Source: Microbulbifer hydrolyticus (lineage in GTDB: Bacteria > Pseudomonadota > Gammaproteobacteria > Pseudomonadales > Cellvibrionaceae). From it: a stretch of 64,000 nucleotides of DNA. The position numbers and the translations under genes were made by a program. Positions 55,006-64,000 of this stretch are shown here, piece by piece. The DNA lies in contig NZ_CP047491.1 in the NCBI RefSeq assembly GCF_009931115.1, positions 2,865,501-2,929,500 on the forward strand, read 5' to 3'. Below the pieces are notes generated by a model. It was not told where the DNA came from, ran no database searches, and saw only the letters and a list, made by a program, of their open reading frames with translations. Position 1 is the stretch's first letter. Each line of letters begins with the position of its first letter.

Positions 55006-55989
55006 ATGATTCTTGCCCTGCTCGCGATACTTGCCGGATTTGTGCTGCTGATGTGGAGCGCTGACCGCTTCGTCGAAGGTGCCGCTGCGACGGCCAAACA
55101 CGCCGGGATGCCTTCGCTACTAATCGGGATGGTGATTGTTGGGTTCGGCACTTCCGCGCCAGAGATGGTGGTATCCGCCATGGCGGCGCTGGATGGCAGC
55201 CCGGGGCTGGCACTGGGCAACGCCTACGGCTCCAACATTGCCAATACGGGGCTGATTCTCGGCGCCACCGCCATCATGATCCCGCTCACTGTCAACAGTA
55301 AGATCGTCCGCAAGGAGCTTCCGCTGCTGCTGGTGCTCACCTGTGTGACCGCCGCTTTCTTCTGGAACGGGGGACTGAGCCGCACCGAGTCCGTGATCCT
55401 GCTGGCAGGTTTCTTTGGCCTGATCGGCTGGTCCATTTACTCCGCGTTACGCGGCAAGGGTGACGCCATCGAAGGCGAGATGGAAAGCCAGCTGGAAGAA
55501 CACGACATGCCACTGGGCAAGGCGCTGTTCTGGGTGGTGGCAGGGCTGATCCTGCTGATCGTCAGTTCGCGCTTGCTGGTTTGGGGCGCGGTCACCATTG
55601 CGCAACAGCTCGGTGTGAGTGATCTGATTATCGGCCTCACCATCGTCGCACTCGGCACCTCGTTGCCGGAGCTGGCGGCCACCGTTGTCGCCGCACGCAA
55701 GGGCGAACACGACATCGCCATCGGCAATGTGGTGGGCTCCAACATGTTCAACCTGCTGGCGGTTGTAGGCATTGCGGGCGCCATTGCACCCATGCCCAGC
55801 GTGCCCCCGGAACTGATTACCCGGGATTGGCCAATGGTAATGGGGTTGACCATCGCCCTGTTTATCTTCGGCTACGGATTTCGCACACGGCACGGACGTA
55901 TCAACCGGTTTGAAGGCGCAGCATTACTCGCCGCCTACCTGCTTTACACCGGTTACCTGATTTACGAAATTACCAGCAAGGCGCTTTGA
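55006..55989 (+). CDS. yrbG: Calcium/sodium antiporter, YrbG-like
   Basis: 327 residues from ATG 55006 preceded by AAGGA. About ten membrane helices in two inverted halves. Each carries an alpha repeat: VGFGTSAPEMVVSAMAALDG with GNAYGSNIANTGLILG, and VALGTSLPELAATVVAARKG with GNVVGSNMFNLLAVVG. The ion-binding acidic residues are present. A cation exchanger of the inner membrane. Confidence 0.94.
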   Translation: MILALLAILAGFVLLMWSADRFVEGAAATAKHAGMPSLLIGMVIVGFGTSAPEMVVSAMAALDGSPGLALGNAYGSNIANTGLILGATAIMIPLTVNSKIVRKELPLLLVLTCVTAAFFWNGGLSRTESVILLAGFFGLIGWSIYSALRGKGDAIEGEMESQLEEHDMPLGKALFWVVAGLILLIVSSRLLVWGAVTIAQQLGVSDLIIGLTIVALGTSLPELAATVVAARKGEHDIAIGNVVGSNMFNLLAVVGIAGAIAPMPSVPPELITRDWPMVMGLTIALFIFGYGFRTRHGRINRFEGAALLAAYLLYTGYLIYEITSKAL

Positions 55990-56022
55990 GGCGGGCCGCG
56001 CAATCGCTTCTCAGGCGAAGGG

Positions 56023-56340
56023 TTATCGCCGCTCCAGCCGGCGGATACGTGCGCGGAGCTGCTCGATCTCTTCCAGCAGCTCCAGCGCCAGCGCCGCACC
56101 GGCGTGATTGACGCCGAGGTCCCGCTCCAGGCGCACCACGCGCCTGACCCTCTGCACGCAGATTCCACTGAATCTCAATGGGTCAGTACTCCCATGCGGC
56201 TCGATCACGCCCTCCTCCATCAGCGCCATTATCTGCTCTGCTGACAGCGCGCAGGCGATGCACAGTTCACGCAGTGTCAGCTGGCTGTTCTCGTCCAGTA
56301 TCACTGCGGTCGTTTCGGTGTATTCATTCTCAGGCGGCAT
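56023..56340 (-). CDS. cbpM: Chaperone modulatory protein CbpM
   Basis: 105 residues. It has the MerR-like helix-turn-helix layout of CbpM: LTLRELCIACALSAEQIMAL, GVIEPHGSTDPLRFSGICVQ, then RVRRVVRLERDLGVNHAGAA and a coiled tail EEIEQLRARIRRLE. It binds the J-domain of CbpA. It lies 23 bp downstream of cbpA. Confidence 0.93.
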   Translation of the reverse strand: MPPENEYTETTAVILDENSQLTLRELCIACALSAEQIMALMEEGVIEPHGSTDPLRFSGICVQRVRRVVRLERDLGVNHAGAALALELLEEIEQLRARIRRLERR

Positions 56341-56363
56341 ATGCTCGCACTCCCGCTTCTGAC

Positions 56364-57311
56364 CTATGCCCCGCCACGTGGGTCAAATGTGAAGGCATCG
56401 CGAAACTGACGGTAGGCAGCCCGCTCTGCATCGGTGTTCGCCGGTGGCGTGACAATGTCCAGCACAACGTACAAATCCCCTGGTACTTTTGCCGGCAAGC
56501 CCCGACCTTTGAGGCGCAGCTTGCTGCCACTTTTACTGTTGGCGGGCAGCGTCAGGTTTACCGAGCCATCCGGCGTCTTCACCAGCACCTTGGCGCCGAG
56601 TGCGGCTTCCCAAGGTGCCACGGGAAGATCCAGATAAACCGTCTTGCCCTCGGTGCTGAAGCGCGGGTGCCGGTTGAAGACAATTTCAAGGAACAGGTCT
56701 CCCGCCTTGCCCTCGCCCATTCCGGGCTCGCCCTGACCAGCCAGCCGGATCTGCTGCCCTTCGGTCACGCCTTTGGGAATGGTGACATTGAGCTTGCGCT
56801 CCTTCACCACCGGGTGACCACTCGGATCGAGCTCCGAGTGCTTTAGAGTTATCTGACGCTTGCTACCGGCATAACTGTCCTCGATATCAATGGCGATCCG
56901 GGCATAGGTGTTCTCACCCTGCGCATGGAATTGCTGGCCACCACGGTGAAACCCGCCACGACGGAAGCCTCCGCGCCCGAACAGCTCCTCAAAGAAATCA
57001 CTGAAGGCTTCCGGGTCCGCCTCGGTGTATCCGCCGCCGTGGAATTCAAACCCCTGATCCCAGTCGGGTGGCGGCTTGAAGTCCTGCCCACTATTCCAGT
57101 TCTTGCCGAGCTGGTCGTAAGCGGCGCGCTTTTCCGGATCCTTGAGGACCTCATAGGCTTCATTGACTTCCTTGAAGCGATTTTCAGCGTCCTCTTCCTT
57201 GCTCACATCGGGATGAAATTTACGCGCCAGCTTGCGATAGGCACGCTTGATTTCATCCTGTGCGGCACTGCGCTCGACGCCCAGTATCTGGTAGTAATCA
57301 CGATATTCCAT
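56364..57311 (-). CDS. cbpA: Curved-DNA-binding DnaJ-type co-chaperone
   Basis: 315 residues. The J domain starts [20 protein letters not shown] and carries the HPD motif in [15 protein letters not shown]-rich linker follows and then two C-terminal peptide-binding domains ([40 protein letters not shown]). There is no zinc-finger domain, as expected for CbpA. It forms an operon with cbpM. Confidence 0.96.
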   Translation of the reverse strand: MEYRDYYQILGVERSAAQDEIKRAYRKLARKFHPDVSKEEDAENRFKEVNEAYEVLKDPEKRAAYDQLGKNWNSGQDFKPPPDWDQGFEFHGGGYTEADPEAFSDFFEELFGRGGFRRGGFHRGGQQFHAQGENTYARIAIDIEDSYAGSKRQITLKHSELDPSGHPVVKERKLNVTIPKGVTEGQQIRLAGQGEPGMGEGKAGDLFLEIVFNRHPRFSTEGKTVYLDLPVAPWEAALGAKVLVKTPDGSVNLTLPANSKSGSKLRLKGRGLPAKVPGDLYVVLDIVTPPANTDAERAAYRQFRDAFTFDPRGGA

Positions 57312-57352
57312 ACGGAACCCGGTGCACCCTGCAATACGTATACAGCGACCAT

Positions 57353-57384
57353 GAAAAAGGCACCCGAAGGTGCCTTTCCGTTCT
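57353..57384 (-). terminator. Intrinsic terminator after ompW
   Basis: A nine-bp stem AAAGGCACC/GGTGCCTTT with loop TTCG (minus-strand reading) is followed by T-runs, lying between ompW and cbpA. Confidence 0.85.
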
Positions 57385-57418
57385 TCCCTGAACGTTACTC
57401 TTTAATCACGCACCGCGA

Positions 57419-58180
57419 TTAGAAAGAGTAACCAACACCCAGGTTAAATATCCAGGGGCTGAAGTCCACATCGTTCACTGTGGCACTGCGGGTAATGGAT
57501 GGGTCATTAGACAGCGCATCTTTGTAGTAAACATTGAAGTCGGTGTCTGTATCGATATACAGAACCGCAGCGTTTACCAGGAACGCACTGTCACGACCAA
57601 AGCGGAAATCCACACCTACCTGGCCAGTGAAGCCCCAGGAGTGCCCCAGGCCCAGGCTCGCGTCGGTGGCGAGCACATCATTGTTGATCAACAGATCGTT
57701 GTAGCCACGTGAGAAGCCTTCATCACTGAAGTCGGTGTAGTTCACACCGATACCAACATAAGGCTGACCCAGGCAGTCGCGGCTCAGCGGATACCAGTTC
57801 AGATAGGCGTTGGAGTAAGAAGCTTCGAAGCTGCCAATATCGTAGCCGTCAATATCATAGATGATATCATCAACGCGAACACGATCCAGATCCATATCGT
57901 GATCGGTAGCACCGATGTACATCAATTCCACACCCCAGTGCTCTACCGGCAGCCAGGCGCCGGAGATGTTCCAGGTAGTGTCACTATCGATATCAAACTC
58001 CTCTTTGACCCAACCCTCAGTGAGGCGCAGATTGTCATCACTGTCATTTGGATCTACCCAGCTGGCGCCGGCGCGGATAACAAAATCACCATCACTCCAC
58101 ATATCTGCCGCGGCGTGTTGTGCACTAAGCAGAGCGGCTACAGCGATTGCAAGCGGTGTCAGAACGCGTGTCTTTTTCAT
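57419..58180 (-). CDS. ompW: OmpW family outer-membrane protein
   Basis: 253 residues from ATG 58180 with signal peptide ending AQHAAA. It has the eight-stranded barrel pattern (DFVIRAGASWVDPNDSDDNL, WNISGAWLPVEHWGVELMYI, VGIGVNYTDFSDEG, PWIFNLGVGYSF). The terminal Phe fits BAM recognition. The protein is acidic with many D-x-D segments in its loops. It is likely a small hydrophobic-solute channel. Confidence 0.9.
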   Translation of the reverse strand: MKKTRVLTPLAIAVAALLSAQHAAADMWSDGDFVIRAGASWVDPNDSDDNLRLTEGWVKEEFDIDSDTTWNISGAWLPVEHWGVELMYIGATDHDMDLDRVRVDDIIYDIDGYDIGSFEASYSNAYLNWYPLSRDCLGQPYVGIGVNYTDFSDEGFSRGYNDLLINNDVLATDASLGLGHSWGFTGQVGVDFRFGRDSAFLVNAAVLYIDTDTDFNVYYKDALSNDPSITRSATVNDVDFSPWIFNLGVGYSF

Positions 58181-58818
58181 TGAGAACTCCATCGTATTCG
58201 GCAAATTAAACAGCAATTAACCCAATCACTTGTCAGTCTAGACACGGAAACAACCAGCTGTAGAAAAAACAACCAAAAAAAATCTTCAACCGTGGAACTT
58301 TTGCGCGTTTGTGACGCCACACACCTCTATAAAAAAAATTCTCCCGCCGGGCGTAAAAATCCTCGCATCAAAAAAGCAGTACCGGAATAAATATTTTCAC
58401 GCCACATCTGAAGATTGGTACGCCAAACTTGTCCACAGAGATGACTTTTCGCGCCAGCCCTGTGGAAAACCCAAACTTAAAAAAATCTAAATAGGAAATT
58501 TTCCGTCAGCTATTCAGGCGACATTCAGCTTTAAAAGCCGGATCGAACCCTGCGTAAAGAAATGTTCAGACGCGCAAAATCGGGAGGACTTCGATTGGTT
58601 AATCTGAGAAAAAATTCCCAAGGAACAGTGAGAAAAACCGCCGGAAAGAAACTGCAACAAGAAACAACCAGTGAGAAAGAACCGGGGAAATACAACCAGC
58701 GAACACGCACTCGCTGACATCCTTCTCTATTGGTGCTTCTATATTGGCGCGCAACGAACACGCCCCTCCACAGTTGTTTTGACCTGCGAGCTCAGGAGTG
58801 CTCCGTCGCTCGCAACCA
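58181..58818. other. AT-rich intergenic region between ompW and the DUF885 gene
   Basis: About 600 bp without a supported gene. Short frames here (58514-58761, 58671-58949) have no ribosome sites or family resemblance. The ompW promoter should lie near 58200-58260; CTGACA and TTTAAT boxes can be read on the minus strand but spacing is poor. Confidence 0.4.
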
Positions 58819-60192
58819 CTACCAGTTCAGGGAGGACGGCAGCCTGGGTGAAGACAGTAACCTGGAAAACTTCTGCCAGCGGGCATTGCTCAAGTCCGCA
58901 TCCTGCTCAACGTATTGTTTCACCAGCGCCTTGCCCCAGTTGTAATTGATCACATAGGCACCGTAGGTATCCACAAATCTGACGCGCTGCGCGGCCTTCT
59001 CCGGGCTCATGGCGGTGTATTTCTGAAAACGCGCAACAGCCTCGTCACGATCGATTTTGCCATCGATATATTCCCGCGCGACGATGTTTTCCGCGAATTT
59101 CAACTCAGCCAACAGTGACAACACGCGCTGATATTTTTCTGCGGTGGCCGGATCCAGGCCAGCAAGGGGGTACAGAGCCTCTTGCTCGAAGCGGGTTTTC
59201 TCTCCATCAGGGAAGGCAAGCTCGATACCATAGTTGGCACTTCCCTCCGCAATCAGTGACTGCGGGCTGAACAGTGGATAGACGCTGTACTCCAGCCAAC
59301 CCTGATCCTTTACCAGCTTCTGCTCCAGCAGCGCATTGTAGGTATGGTGCCCTGGGTAACCTTCGTGACAACCCAGGTCTACCGCGCGGTCAATATAAAT
59401 GGGCAGCTCCGAGTTGATCTGGATCAGACTGTGGGCATTGCCCTGATACCAGTTATAACCGCTCCAGGGCTTGTCCTGCACATACTCCAGCTTGAAGCTT
59501 TCATTATCCGGCAACTCTATATGCGCCAATGTGCGTTTCTTGCACTCTGCAATGGCGGCGTTGAATACGGACTCCAGCTTGCCTTCCGGGATCCGATATT
59601 GCTCCTGAAACTGTTGCACCCGTATATGCAGCGGCTCACTCCCCGGCAGCTCCTCTTCAAGCTGGGCCAGTACCGGATCAAACTCCGCATACTCCTGCAC
59701 TGGTGGCTCTGTGTCGTAAAGTGCTTTGGCCTCGCGTTGGAAGTCACGAAAGCTGGCGTCGGCGATATGGTGGGCGTGCGCGGCAACCGCTTTTAATTGG
59801 GTTTTTAGGTAATGCGTGCGCAGGGTCTGTAAATCCCCGGCAGGCTCGATGGTCTGTGGTAGACGGGCCAGCAGCATTTCCGCACGGCTCGCCAGTTCTG
59901 CCGGTGAAGCCTTATCCGCTTCGGCTTCCGCCTTCAGGTCTGCCGGGCCGTAGTAGGCATCCACGTAACTCTTGTCGTGATTACCCAGGGTGAGCACCAG
60001 GCGTACGTAATCCCGCGCCAGCTGATCCAAGGCAGGGTCTTCGCTGTCCTCCTGCGCCGCGGTTTCCTCCGGCGACAGCACCTCTGACGCTGCGCTGTCG
60101 CTCTCGGGTTCCTGCGCCTTTCTGCTTTCACAGCCCATCAGAGTTACCACCGCCAAACTGTAAACAACAGCGATTGAAATTATTTGTTTCAC
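58819..60192 (-). CDS. DUF885 lipoprotein (putative metallopeptidase)
   Basis: 457 residues. The signal peptide has lipobox TLMGC, followed by an acidic linker (about 22-55). The DUF885 domain contains the zinc-like motif CHEGYPGHHTYN, Glu in IAEGSANYGIELAFP, and NYNWGKALVKQYVE. Proteins of this group are often annotated as carboxypeptidase-like. It is anchored to a membrane facing the periplasm. The substrate is unknown. Confidence 0.85.
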   Translation of the reverse strand: MKQIISIAVVYSLAVVTLMGCESRKAQEPESDSAASEVLSPEETAAQEDSEDPALDQLARDYVRLVLTLGNHDKSYVDAYYGPADLKAEAEADKASPAELASRAEMLLARLPQTIEPAGDLQTLRTHYLKTQLKAVAAHAHHIADASFRDFQREAKALYDTEPPVQEYAEFDPVLAQLEEELPGSEPLHIRVQQFQEQYRIPEGKLESVFNAAIAECKKRTLAHIELPDNESFKLEYVQDKPWSGYNWYQGNAHSLIQINSELPIYIDRAVDLGCHEGYPGHHTYNALLEQKLVKDQGWLEYSVYPLFSPQSLIAEGSANYGIELAFPDGEKTRFEQEALYPLAGLDPATAEKYQRVLSLLAELKFAENIVAREYIDGKIDRDEAVARFQKYTAMSPEKAAQRVRFVDTYGAYVINYNWGKALVKQYVEQDADLSNARWQKFSRLLSSPRLPSSLNW

Positions 60193-60286
60193 GACAGTCC
60201 CTTTGGATTTATTTGTTTATCGCCTGCAGCAAGCTCTCTACCGACAATCACATGCGGAAAATGGGCAGTAGTCAACTATAGACGGC

Positions 60287-61198
60287 TTACGGTACCACAG
60301 CGATTTCCGGCGGCAAGCGGGCCAGTGCCTGCTTGAGCCAGTCGAGAAAAAGCTGGACCTTGCGTGTCCGGTGCATATCACGATGCGTCACAAGCCAGAG
60401 GTTGGTGCGCCACTCCGGAGGTGGGTCGATCAATCGCTGCAAGCCCGGCCTCGACTCGGCACACCAGCTGTGCAGCGCTGCAATCCCCAAACCACAGCGC
60501 GCGGCATCTTCGAACCCGGAGAATTCGTTACAACGGAATACGACCTGCTCCTCCGGTACCTGGCGGGCGATCCAGTCCAGGCTGGGAATAAAGTCGTACG
60601 CGTCGATGGGCGCGATAAAGCGGTGGCCCTGCAGGTTCTTGCGGCTTTTAAACGGGCCGCACTCCTTCAAATACGACGCCGAGGCGTACAGCGCACTCTG
60701 CAGGGAAGCGCCCGGCTGAACCACGTAATCCGGCTCTGTGGGTTTGGCCCCCGGCCGGATTCCGATATGCGCCTCGCCATGCTCCAGGCGCAGATGACGC
60801 CGGTCTGCAACCAGCTGCAGGCGCACCTGTGGGTTTTGCGACCGGAACTCACGGAAAATCGGCATCAGCAACGGGATCAGGGTATTCACCGTGGTAATTA
60901 TCAGGGTCCCCTGCAGGGCTTCATCCACCCCCTGAATCCTCCCCACCATCAGGTCCAGCTGGTCCTGCATGTTCTCGGCCGCGTTCATCAGCATTTGCCC
61001 CGCCTCGGTAGCCACATAGCCGCGGGGATGGCGGATGAACAGGCGGGTCTCAAGGGCCTTTTCCAGCGCATCTATGCGCCGCAGTACCGTGGAGTGGGAA
61101 ACATCCAGTTCCAGCGCAGCCCCCGACAAGGTGCCCGCCCTGGCCACTGCCAGTGCATAGTGGAGATTGTTCCAATCTTTGACCGAATTCCGCGCCAT
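60287..61198 (-). CDS. LysR-family transcriptional regulator
   Basis: 303 residues from ATG 61198 (MARNSVKDWNNLHYALAVAR); the longer frame is rejected. HTH region AGTLSGAALELDVSHSTVLR RIDALEKAL, then the effector-binding domain (LQGTLIITTVNTLIPLLMPI). It is divergent from the FMN reductase gene 241 bp away and probably controls it. A perfect palindrome at 61286-61309 between them is the likely operator. Confidence 0.92.
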   Translation of the reverse strand: MARNSVKDWNNLHYALAVARAGTLSGAALELDVSHSTVLRRIDALEKALETRLFIRHPRGYVATEAGQMLMNAAENMQDQLDLMVGRIQGVDEALQGTLIITTVNTLIPLLMPIFREFRSQNPQVRLQLVADRRHLRLEHGEAHIGIRPGAKPTEPDYVVQPGASLQSALYASASYLKECGPFKSRKNLQGHRFIAPIDAYDFIPSLDWIARQVPEEQVVFRCNEFSGFEDAARCGLGIAALHSWCAESRPGLQRLIDPPPEWRTNLWLVTHRDMHRTRKVQLFLDWLKQALARLPPEIAVVP

Positions 61199-61240
61199 CA
61201 GCCCTTCCACCCTCTCTATAAAGCACGCTGCAAGCCATTG

Positions 61241-61272
61241 GACCCTGCGCGCAACAGACCCTGCGCGCAACA
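61241..61272. repeat. Tandem 16-bp direct repeat
   Basis: GACCCTGCGCGCAACA occurs twice head to tail in the LysR leader, just upstream of its start codon. Confidence 0.9.
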
Positions 61273-61285
61273 ACGGACAATCGTA

Positions 61286-61309
61286 CTTCTGTGCAAATAT
61301 GCACAGAAG
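61286..61309. promoter_or_regulatory. Perfect palindrome, candidate LysR operator
   Basis: Arms CTTCTGTGCA (61286-61295) and TGCACAGAAG (61300-61309) are separated by AATA. The dyad is of LysR-box type (T-N11-A within it) in the divergent promoter region. Confidence 0.75.
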
Positions 61310-61439
61310 CATTGCAGAATCTCTATTTTTGTTCCAGCAGTGTTTCCCCACAATGGCTGCCATTCACAGCCAAGTCATGTCCAGGCCGCAAAAATGAGAA
61401 CGCGGGCCCGGGCACAGAAATACCGAGAGGACGCTACTC

Positions 61440-62030
61440 ATGAGCATGAACCAGAGCCCCCGCCTGCTGGCGTTCGCCGGCAGCCTGCGCAAAGATTCCT
61501 ACAACCGCCAGCTGGCAGCGGCCGCTGCACAGATGGCTCGGCAAGCCGGCGCAGAAGTTATTGAGGTGAACCTGCGGGACTATCCGCTGCCCGTGTTCGA
61601 TGAAGACGTCGAAGCGGCAGGTGTGCCGCAGAAGGTGGCCGAGCTGAAGGATCTTTTCTCCACCGCCGACGGTCTGCTGATCGCAAGCCCCGAGTACAAT
61701 GGCTCGGTGACTGCTGCGTTGAAGAACCTGATCGACTGGGTATCCCGCCCGGATGCCAGCTACGGCCGGGCAGAACTGTTCCAGGGCCGCCGCGCCGCTC
61801 TCTTCGCCACATCACCCGGTGGACTGGGGGGAATGCGCGGCCTCAATCACCTGCGGGATATATTGCAGCCTCTGGGCACCTGGATAACGCCAACCATGCT
61901 GGCCGTGCCGGGATCCATGAACGTTTTCAACGAAGAAGGCGAGATGATTGATGAGGCAATGGCTGCACAACTGCAAACCGTGGTGCTGCAAACACTGAAT
62001 GCCATTGCCCTGGAGAAGGCTACTGCTTGA
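61440..62030 (+). CDS. NADPH-dependent FMN reductase (azo/quinone reductase type)
   Basis: 196 residues. The FMN loop LLAFAGSLRKDSYNRQLAAA and SPEYNGSVTAALKNLIDWVS identify the family. ALFATSPGGLGGMRGLNHLR is the second flavin contact. It starts MSMNQSPRL; the second Met is also possible. A small soluble two-electron reductase for quinones or azo compounds, probably induced through the adjacent LysR regulator. Confidence 0.9.
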   Translation: MSMNQSPRLLAFAGSLRKDSYNRQLAAAAAQMARQAGAEVIEVNLRDYPLPVFDEDVEAAGVPQKVAELKDLFSTADGLLIASPEYNGSVTAALKNLIDWVSRPDASYGRAELFQGRRAALFATSPGGLGGMRGLNHLRDILQPLGTWITPTMLAVPGSMNVFNEEGEMIDEAMAAQLQTVVLQTLNAIALEKATA

Positions 62031-62068
62031 TGCAGCCGGAGCCGTACACCTCTGTGATTAAGGGCCCG

Positions 62069-62503
62069 CTACTGATCCGGGCCCAGTTTCCAGAAGCGTT
62101 GCATTTTGAGGAACAGGAAAGACGCGGTCCAGGTAATCAGCACCAGGCCGGTAAGTGCCTCCAGGCCTACGGTAAAACGCAGTGCACCAAAAGGCTCGAT
62201 ATCGCCCAGCCCCAGCGACGTATAGGTAGTGAAGGAAAAGTAGGCGCTGTCAAGCAGACTTCCAGTGAAGTTTCCCTCGAGGGTGCCAAAGTGCGGCGAG
62301 TGATACATATACATATATCCGAGTGCGAACATCCAGATTTCGACCACGTGTGCGACCAGCGCCCCAAATACGCCGATCAGCACACTCACGTTGCGCCGCA
62401 CGCTCAACCTCCGCCCCAAAAAGAACAGGAAGTTCAGCGCTTCGTGGTGAATCACTACCGCCAGAGCCACCAACAGCGAATTGATCACGAAAGCCAATAG
62501 CAT
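62069..62503 (-). CDS. Two-helix potassium-channel-like protein
   Basis: 144 residues from ATG 62503 (MLLAFVINSLLVALAVVIHH). Helices lie near 2-18, 40-65 and 110-130, with pore-loop SFTTYTSLGLGDIEPFG, a variant of the K+ filter (GLGD in place of GYGD). It starts 2 bp after the tadA stop. A longer frame upstream is antisense noise over tadA. Confidence 0.8.
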   Translation of the reverse strand: MLLAFVINSLLVALAVVIHHEALNFLFFLGRRLSVRRNVSVLIGVFGALVAHVVEIWMFALGYMYMYHSPHFGTLEGNFTGSLLDSAYFSFTTYTSLGLGDIEPFGALRFTVGLEALTGLVLITWTASFLFLKMQRFWKLGPDQ

Positions 62504-62505
62504 AT

Positions 62506-62961
62506 CTAGCGCCGCTTCTGAAAAAATTCCCGGACCAGGGTGCCGGCCTCCTCCGCCAGAACGCCCCCCTCTACCTCTATTTTGTGATTGAAAAAAGTCT
62601 GCTCCGCCAGCTTCAGCTGGCTGGCAACCACGCCCGCACGGGGCTCGGCAGCACCGTACACGAGCCGCGCAATACGTGCGTGAATCAAGGTGCCGAAGCA
62701 CATCGTACAGGGCTCGATTGTCACATACAGCGTGGCGCCAGGTAGCCGGTAATTGTTCTGGCGTGCTGCAGCATCGCGCAGCGCGTTCACTTCCGCATGC
62801 GCACTGGGGTCGGAGGCAGAAATGGGCCGATTGAACCCCTCGCCGATGACCTCACCATCGAGCACTACCAGCGCCCCAACCGGCACTTCGCCCAATGCGG
62901 CCCCTTTGGCAGCGAGCGAAAGCGCCTGCTGCATAAACATAAAATCCCGCGGCGTTGCCAC
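62506..62961 (-). CDS. tadA: tRNA adenosine(34) deaminase
   Basis: 151 residues. Zinc and catalytic residues are in DPSAHAEVNALRDAA (H-A-E) and VTIEPCTMCFGTLIHARIAR (P-C-x-x-C). It makes inosine-34 in tRNA-Arg. The start shares one base with the rlmA stop. Confidence 0.96.
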   Translation of the reverse strand: MATPRDFMFMQQALSLAAKGAALGEVPVGALVVLDGEVIGEGFNRPISASDPSAHAEVNALRDAAARQNNYRLPGATLYVTIEPCTMCFGTLIHARIARLVYGAAEPRAGVVASQLKLAEQTFFNHKIEVEGGVLAEEAGTLVREFFQKRR

Positions 62962-63848
62962 TATCGTGATTCCCGTCCTGATTCCTGTCCAGAGTCTGTG
63001 TTTGTCTTTTCCGTACCGAAAGCCGGTTGTTCAACTTTCCTGAAACTGCGTAGCAGGAAGTCCGCTTCCAGCGTCAATGTATCCTGCTGTTCCAGCTGCT
63101 GGCGAGCATCCGGCCGCCCCTTCCAGGCAAACGGGGTCATGGAGAGAAAGTCCCGTACCTGTTCATTCTTGTCGATATCCAATGCAAATTCACAGCGTAA
63201 CTCACTCACCATTTCCAGGCCCGGCAACAATTCCGACAGGGATACCGGCAACTCGTGGCGCTGCGGGCTTTCATACAGCCTGCCCTTGAGACTCCACAGG
63301 TGGTCCGGCCCTGGCGACACGTCCAGCAGGAGCCCTCCCGGTTTCAAAACCCGCAGCAGTTCTTCTGCTGGCCCGGGAGCAAATACACGTAAAATGGCAT
63401 CGACACTGTCATCCGCTACCGGAAGGTGGTAGCTGCTGGCCACCGCAAAATGTGCGTCCGGCTGTTTTTTCGCTGCAAGGCGCACACCGGCCTTGGCAAT
63501 ATCGATGCCGGCTATGCCAGAAGCCGTCCAGCCATTCTCTGCAAGCCTGCGCGTGTAATAGCCTTCGCCGCACCCCACATCCAACAACCGGCCTTGACCC
63601 ACCGCATTACCCGACAGCTGTGCGCAGATAGCTTCCGCCAAAGGTTCGTAGCAGCCGGCTTCGAGAAAGCGTCGCCGGGCATTGAGCATGTCAGCGGAAT
63701 CGCCCGGCTCCCGGCTGCGCTTTTGCTGTACCGGTAACAGGTTTACGTATCCTTCTTTGGCCCGGTCAAAACTGTGGCCGCTGGCACAACGCCAGCTCTG
63801 GGCCTGCAATTCCAGAGGCTGCTTGCAATGGGGACACTGCCAAATCAT
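62961..63848 (-). CDS. rlmA: 23S rRNA (guanine-745-N1)-methyltransferase
   Basis: 295 residues. The N-terminal zinc finger [23 protein letters not shown] has all ligands. The SAM motif is [17 protein letters not shown], then [20 protein letters not shown]. This is the RlmA-I architecture. The ATG overlaps the stop of the upstream GMC gene by ATGA. Confidence 0.94.
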   Translation of the reverse strand: MIWQCPHCKQPLELQAQSWRCASGHSFDRAKEGYVNLLPVQQKRSREPGDSADMLNARRRFLEAGCYEPLAEAICAQLSGNAVGQGRLLDVGCGEGYYTRRLAENGWTASGIAGIDIAKAGVRLAAKKQPDAHFAVASSYHLPVADDSVDAILRVFAPGPAEELLRVLKPGGLLLDVSPGPDHLWSLKGRLYESPQRHELPVSLSELLPGLEMVSELRCEFALDIDKNEQVRDFLSMTPFAWKGRPDARQQLEQQDTLTLEADFLLRSFRKVEQPAFGTEKTNTDSGQESGRESR

Positions 63849-64000
63849 GCGTTTTCGCTAATTTCCTGCTGCTGTCGTAACGTGGGCTTGTCGAGGATCA
63901 GCTCTGCTGCTTTCTCCGCGATCGCAATCACCGGTGCATTGGTGTTGCCGCTGATAAGGGTCGGCATTATGGAGGCATCGACCACACGCAGTCCATTCAC
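63845..64000 (-). CDS. GMC-family oxidoreductase, C-terminal end (cut by window edge)
   Basis: The reverse strand encodes [36 protein letters not shown] before the stop at 63845. This is the conserved C-terminal FAD-binding signature of GMC oxidoreductases (choline-dehydrogenase type). The rest of the gene is outside the window. It is translationally coupled to rlmA. Confidence 0.9.
   Translation of the reverse strand: MNGLRVVDASIMPTLISGNTNAPVIAIAEKAAELILDKPTLRQQQEISENA

Overview
The window reads as the chromosome of a GC-rich marine-type gammaproteobacterium. EpmC, PdxB, TusA, YheU, GcvR, TrmL, MnmC, CbpA/CbpM, RlmA and type-II QueF together point to Gammaproteobacteria, and the overall flavour suggests a Cellvibrionales/Microbulbifer-like lineage. 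The genus is inference only.

Layout. Positions 1-2360 hold ordinary genes (antiporter N-terminus, DUF2750 protein, small membrane protein, GGDEF cyclase). Positions ~2440-19060 are an accessory island that ends at a tRNA-Ser gene. A 17-bp exact direct repeat links position 2518 to the T-arm region of that tRNA (19079). The island centres on a 2304-residue Sec-exported SpvB/FG-GAP/RHS polymorphic toxin (6416-13330, minus). Its variable C-terminus carries a PD-(D/E)xK-like nuclease motif. A candidate immunity gene (5802-6419) overlaps it by ATGA, and a 16-copy CCACTG repeat follows. Around the toxin lie twelve intact or decayed genes for one family of small secreted two-cysteine proteins. Six look intact, three are interrupted by a single in-frame TAG, and three are frameshifted or truncated. 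Remnants of a serine resolvase and three IS3-type transposases are scattered among them.

Positions 19061-64000 are mostly housekeeping. They include nitroreductase, adenylate/guanylate cyclase, lipase-like hydrolase, queF, an ABC-2 exporter, a Glu-Gly-Glu-Gly tRNA operon with a textbook promoter, msrB and alaA. Next comes a 770-bp non-coding stretch with two strong terminators, followed by an atypical tRNA-like gene upstream of a slipin. A coupled operon epmC-xni-pdxB-NAD kinase-methyltransferase follows, then tusA, yheU, gcvR-trmL-flavodoxin-mnmC, glutaminyl cyclase and recQ. Further on are an omega-aminotransferase/mmsA catabolic pair, a serine hydrolase, a DUF533 protein, a Ca/Na antiporter, cbpA-cbpM, ompW and a DUF885 lipoprotein. 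A divergent LysR/FMN-reductase pair with a perfect palindrome precedes the final operon, GMC oxidoreductase-rlmA-tadA-ion channel.

The most interesting unit is the toxin island: a secreted RHS nuclease toxin with immunity gene, embedded in a birth-and-death array of small exported proteins whose layout recalls the SubB/pertussis-like OB-fold B subunits. That fold suggestion comes from memory and has not been searched.
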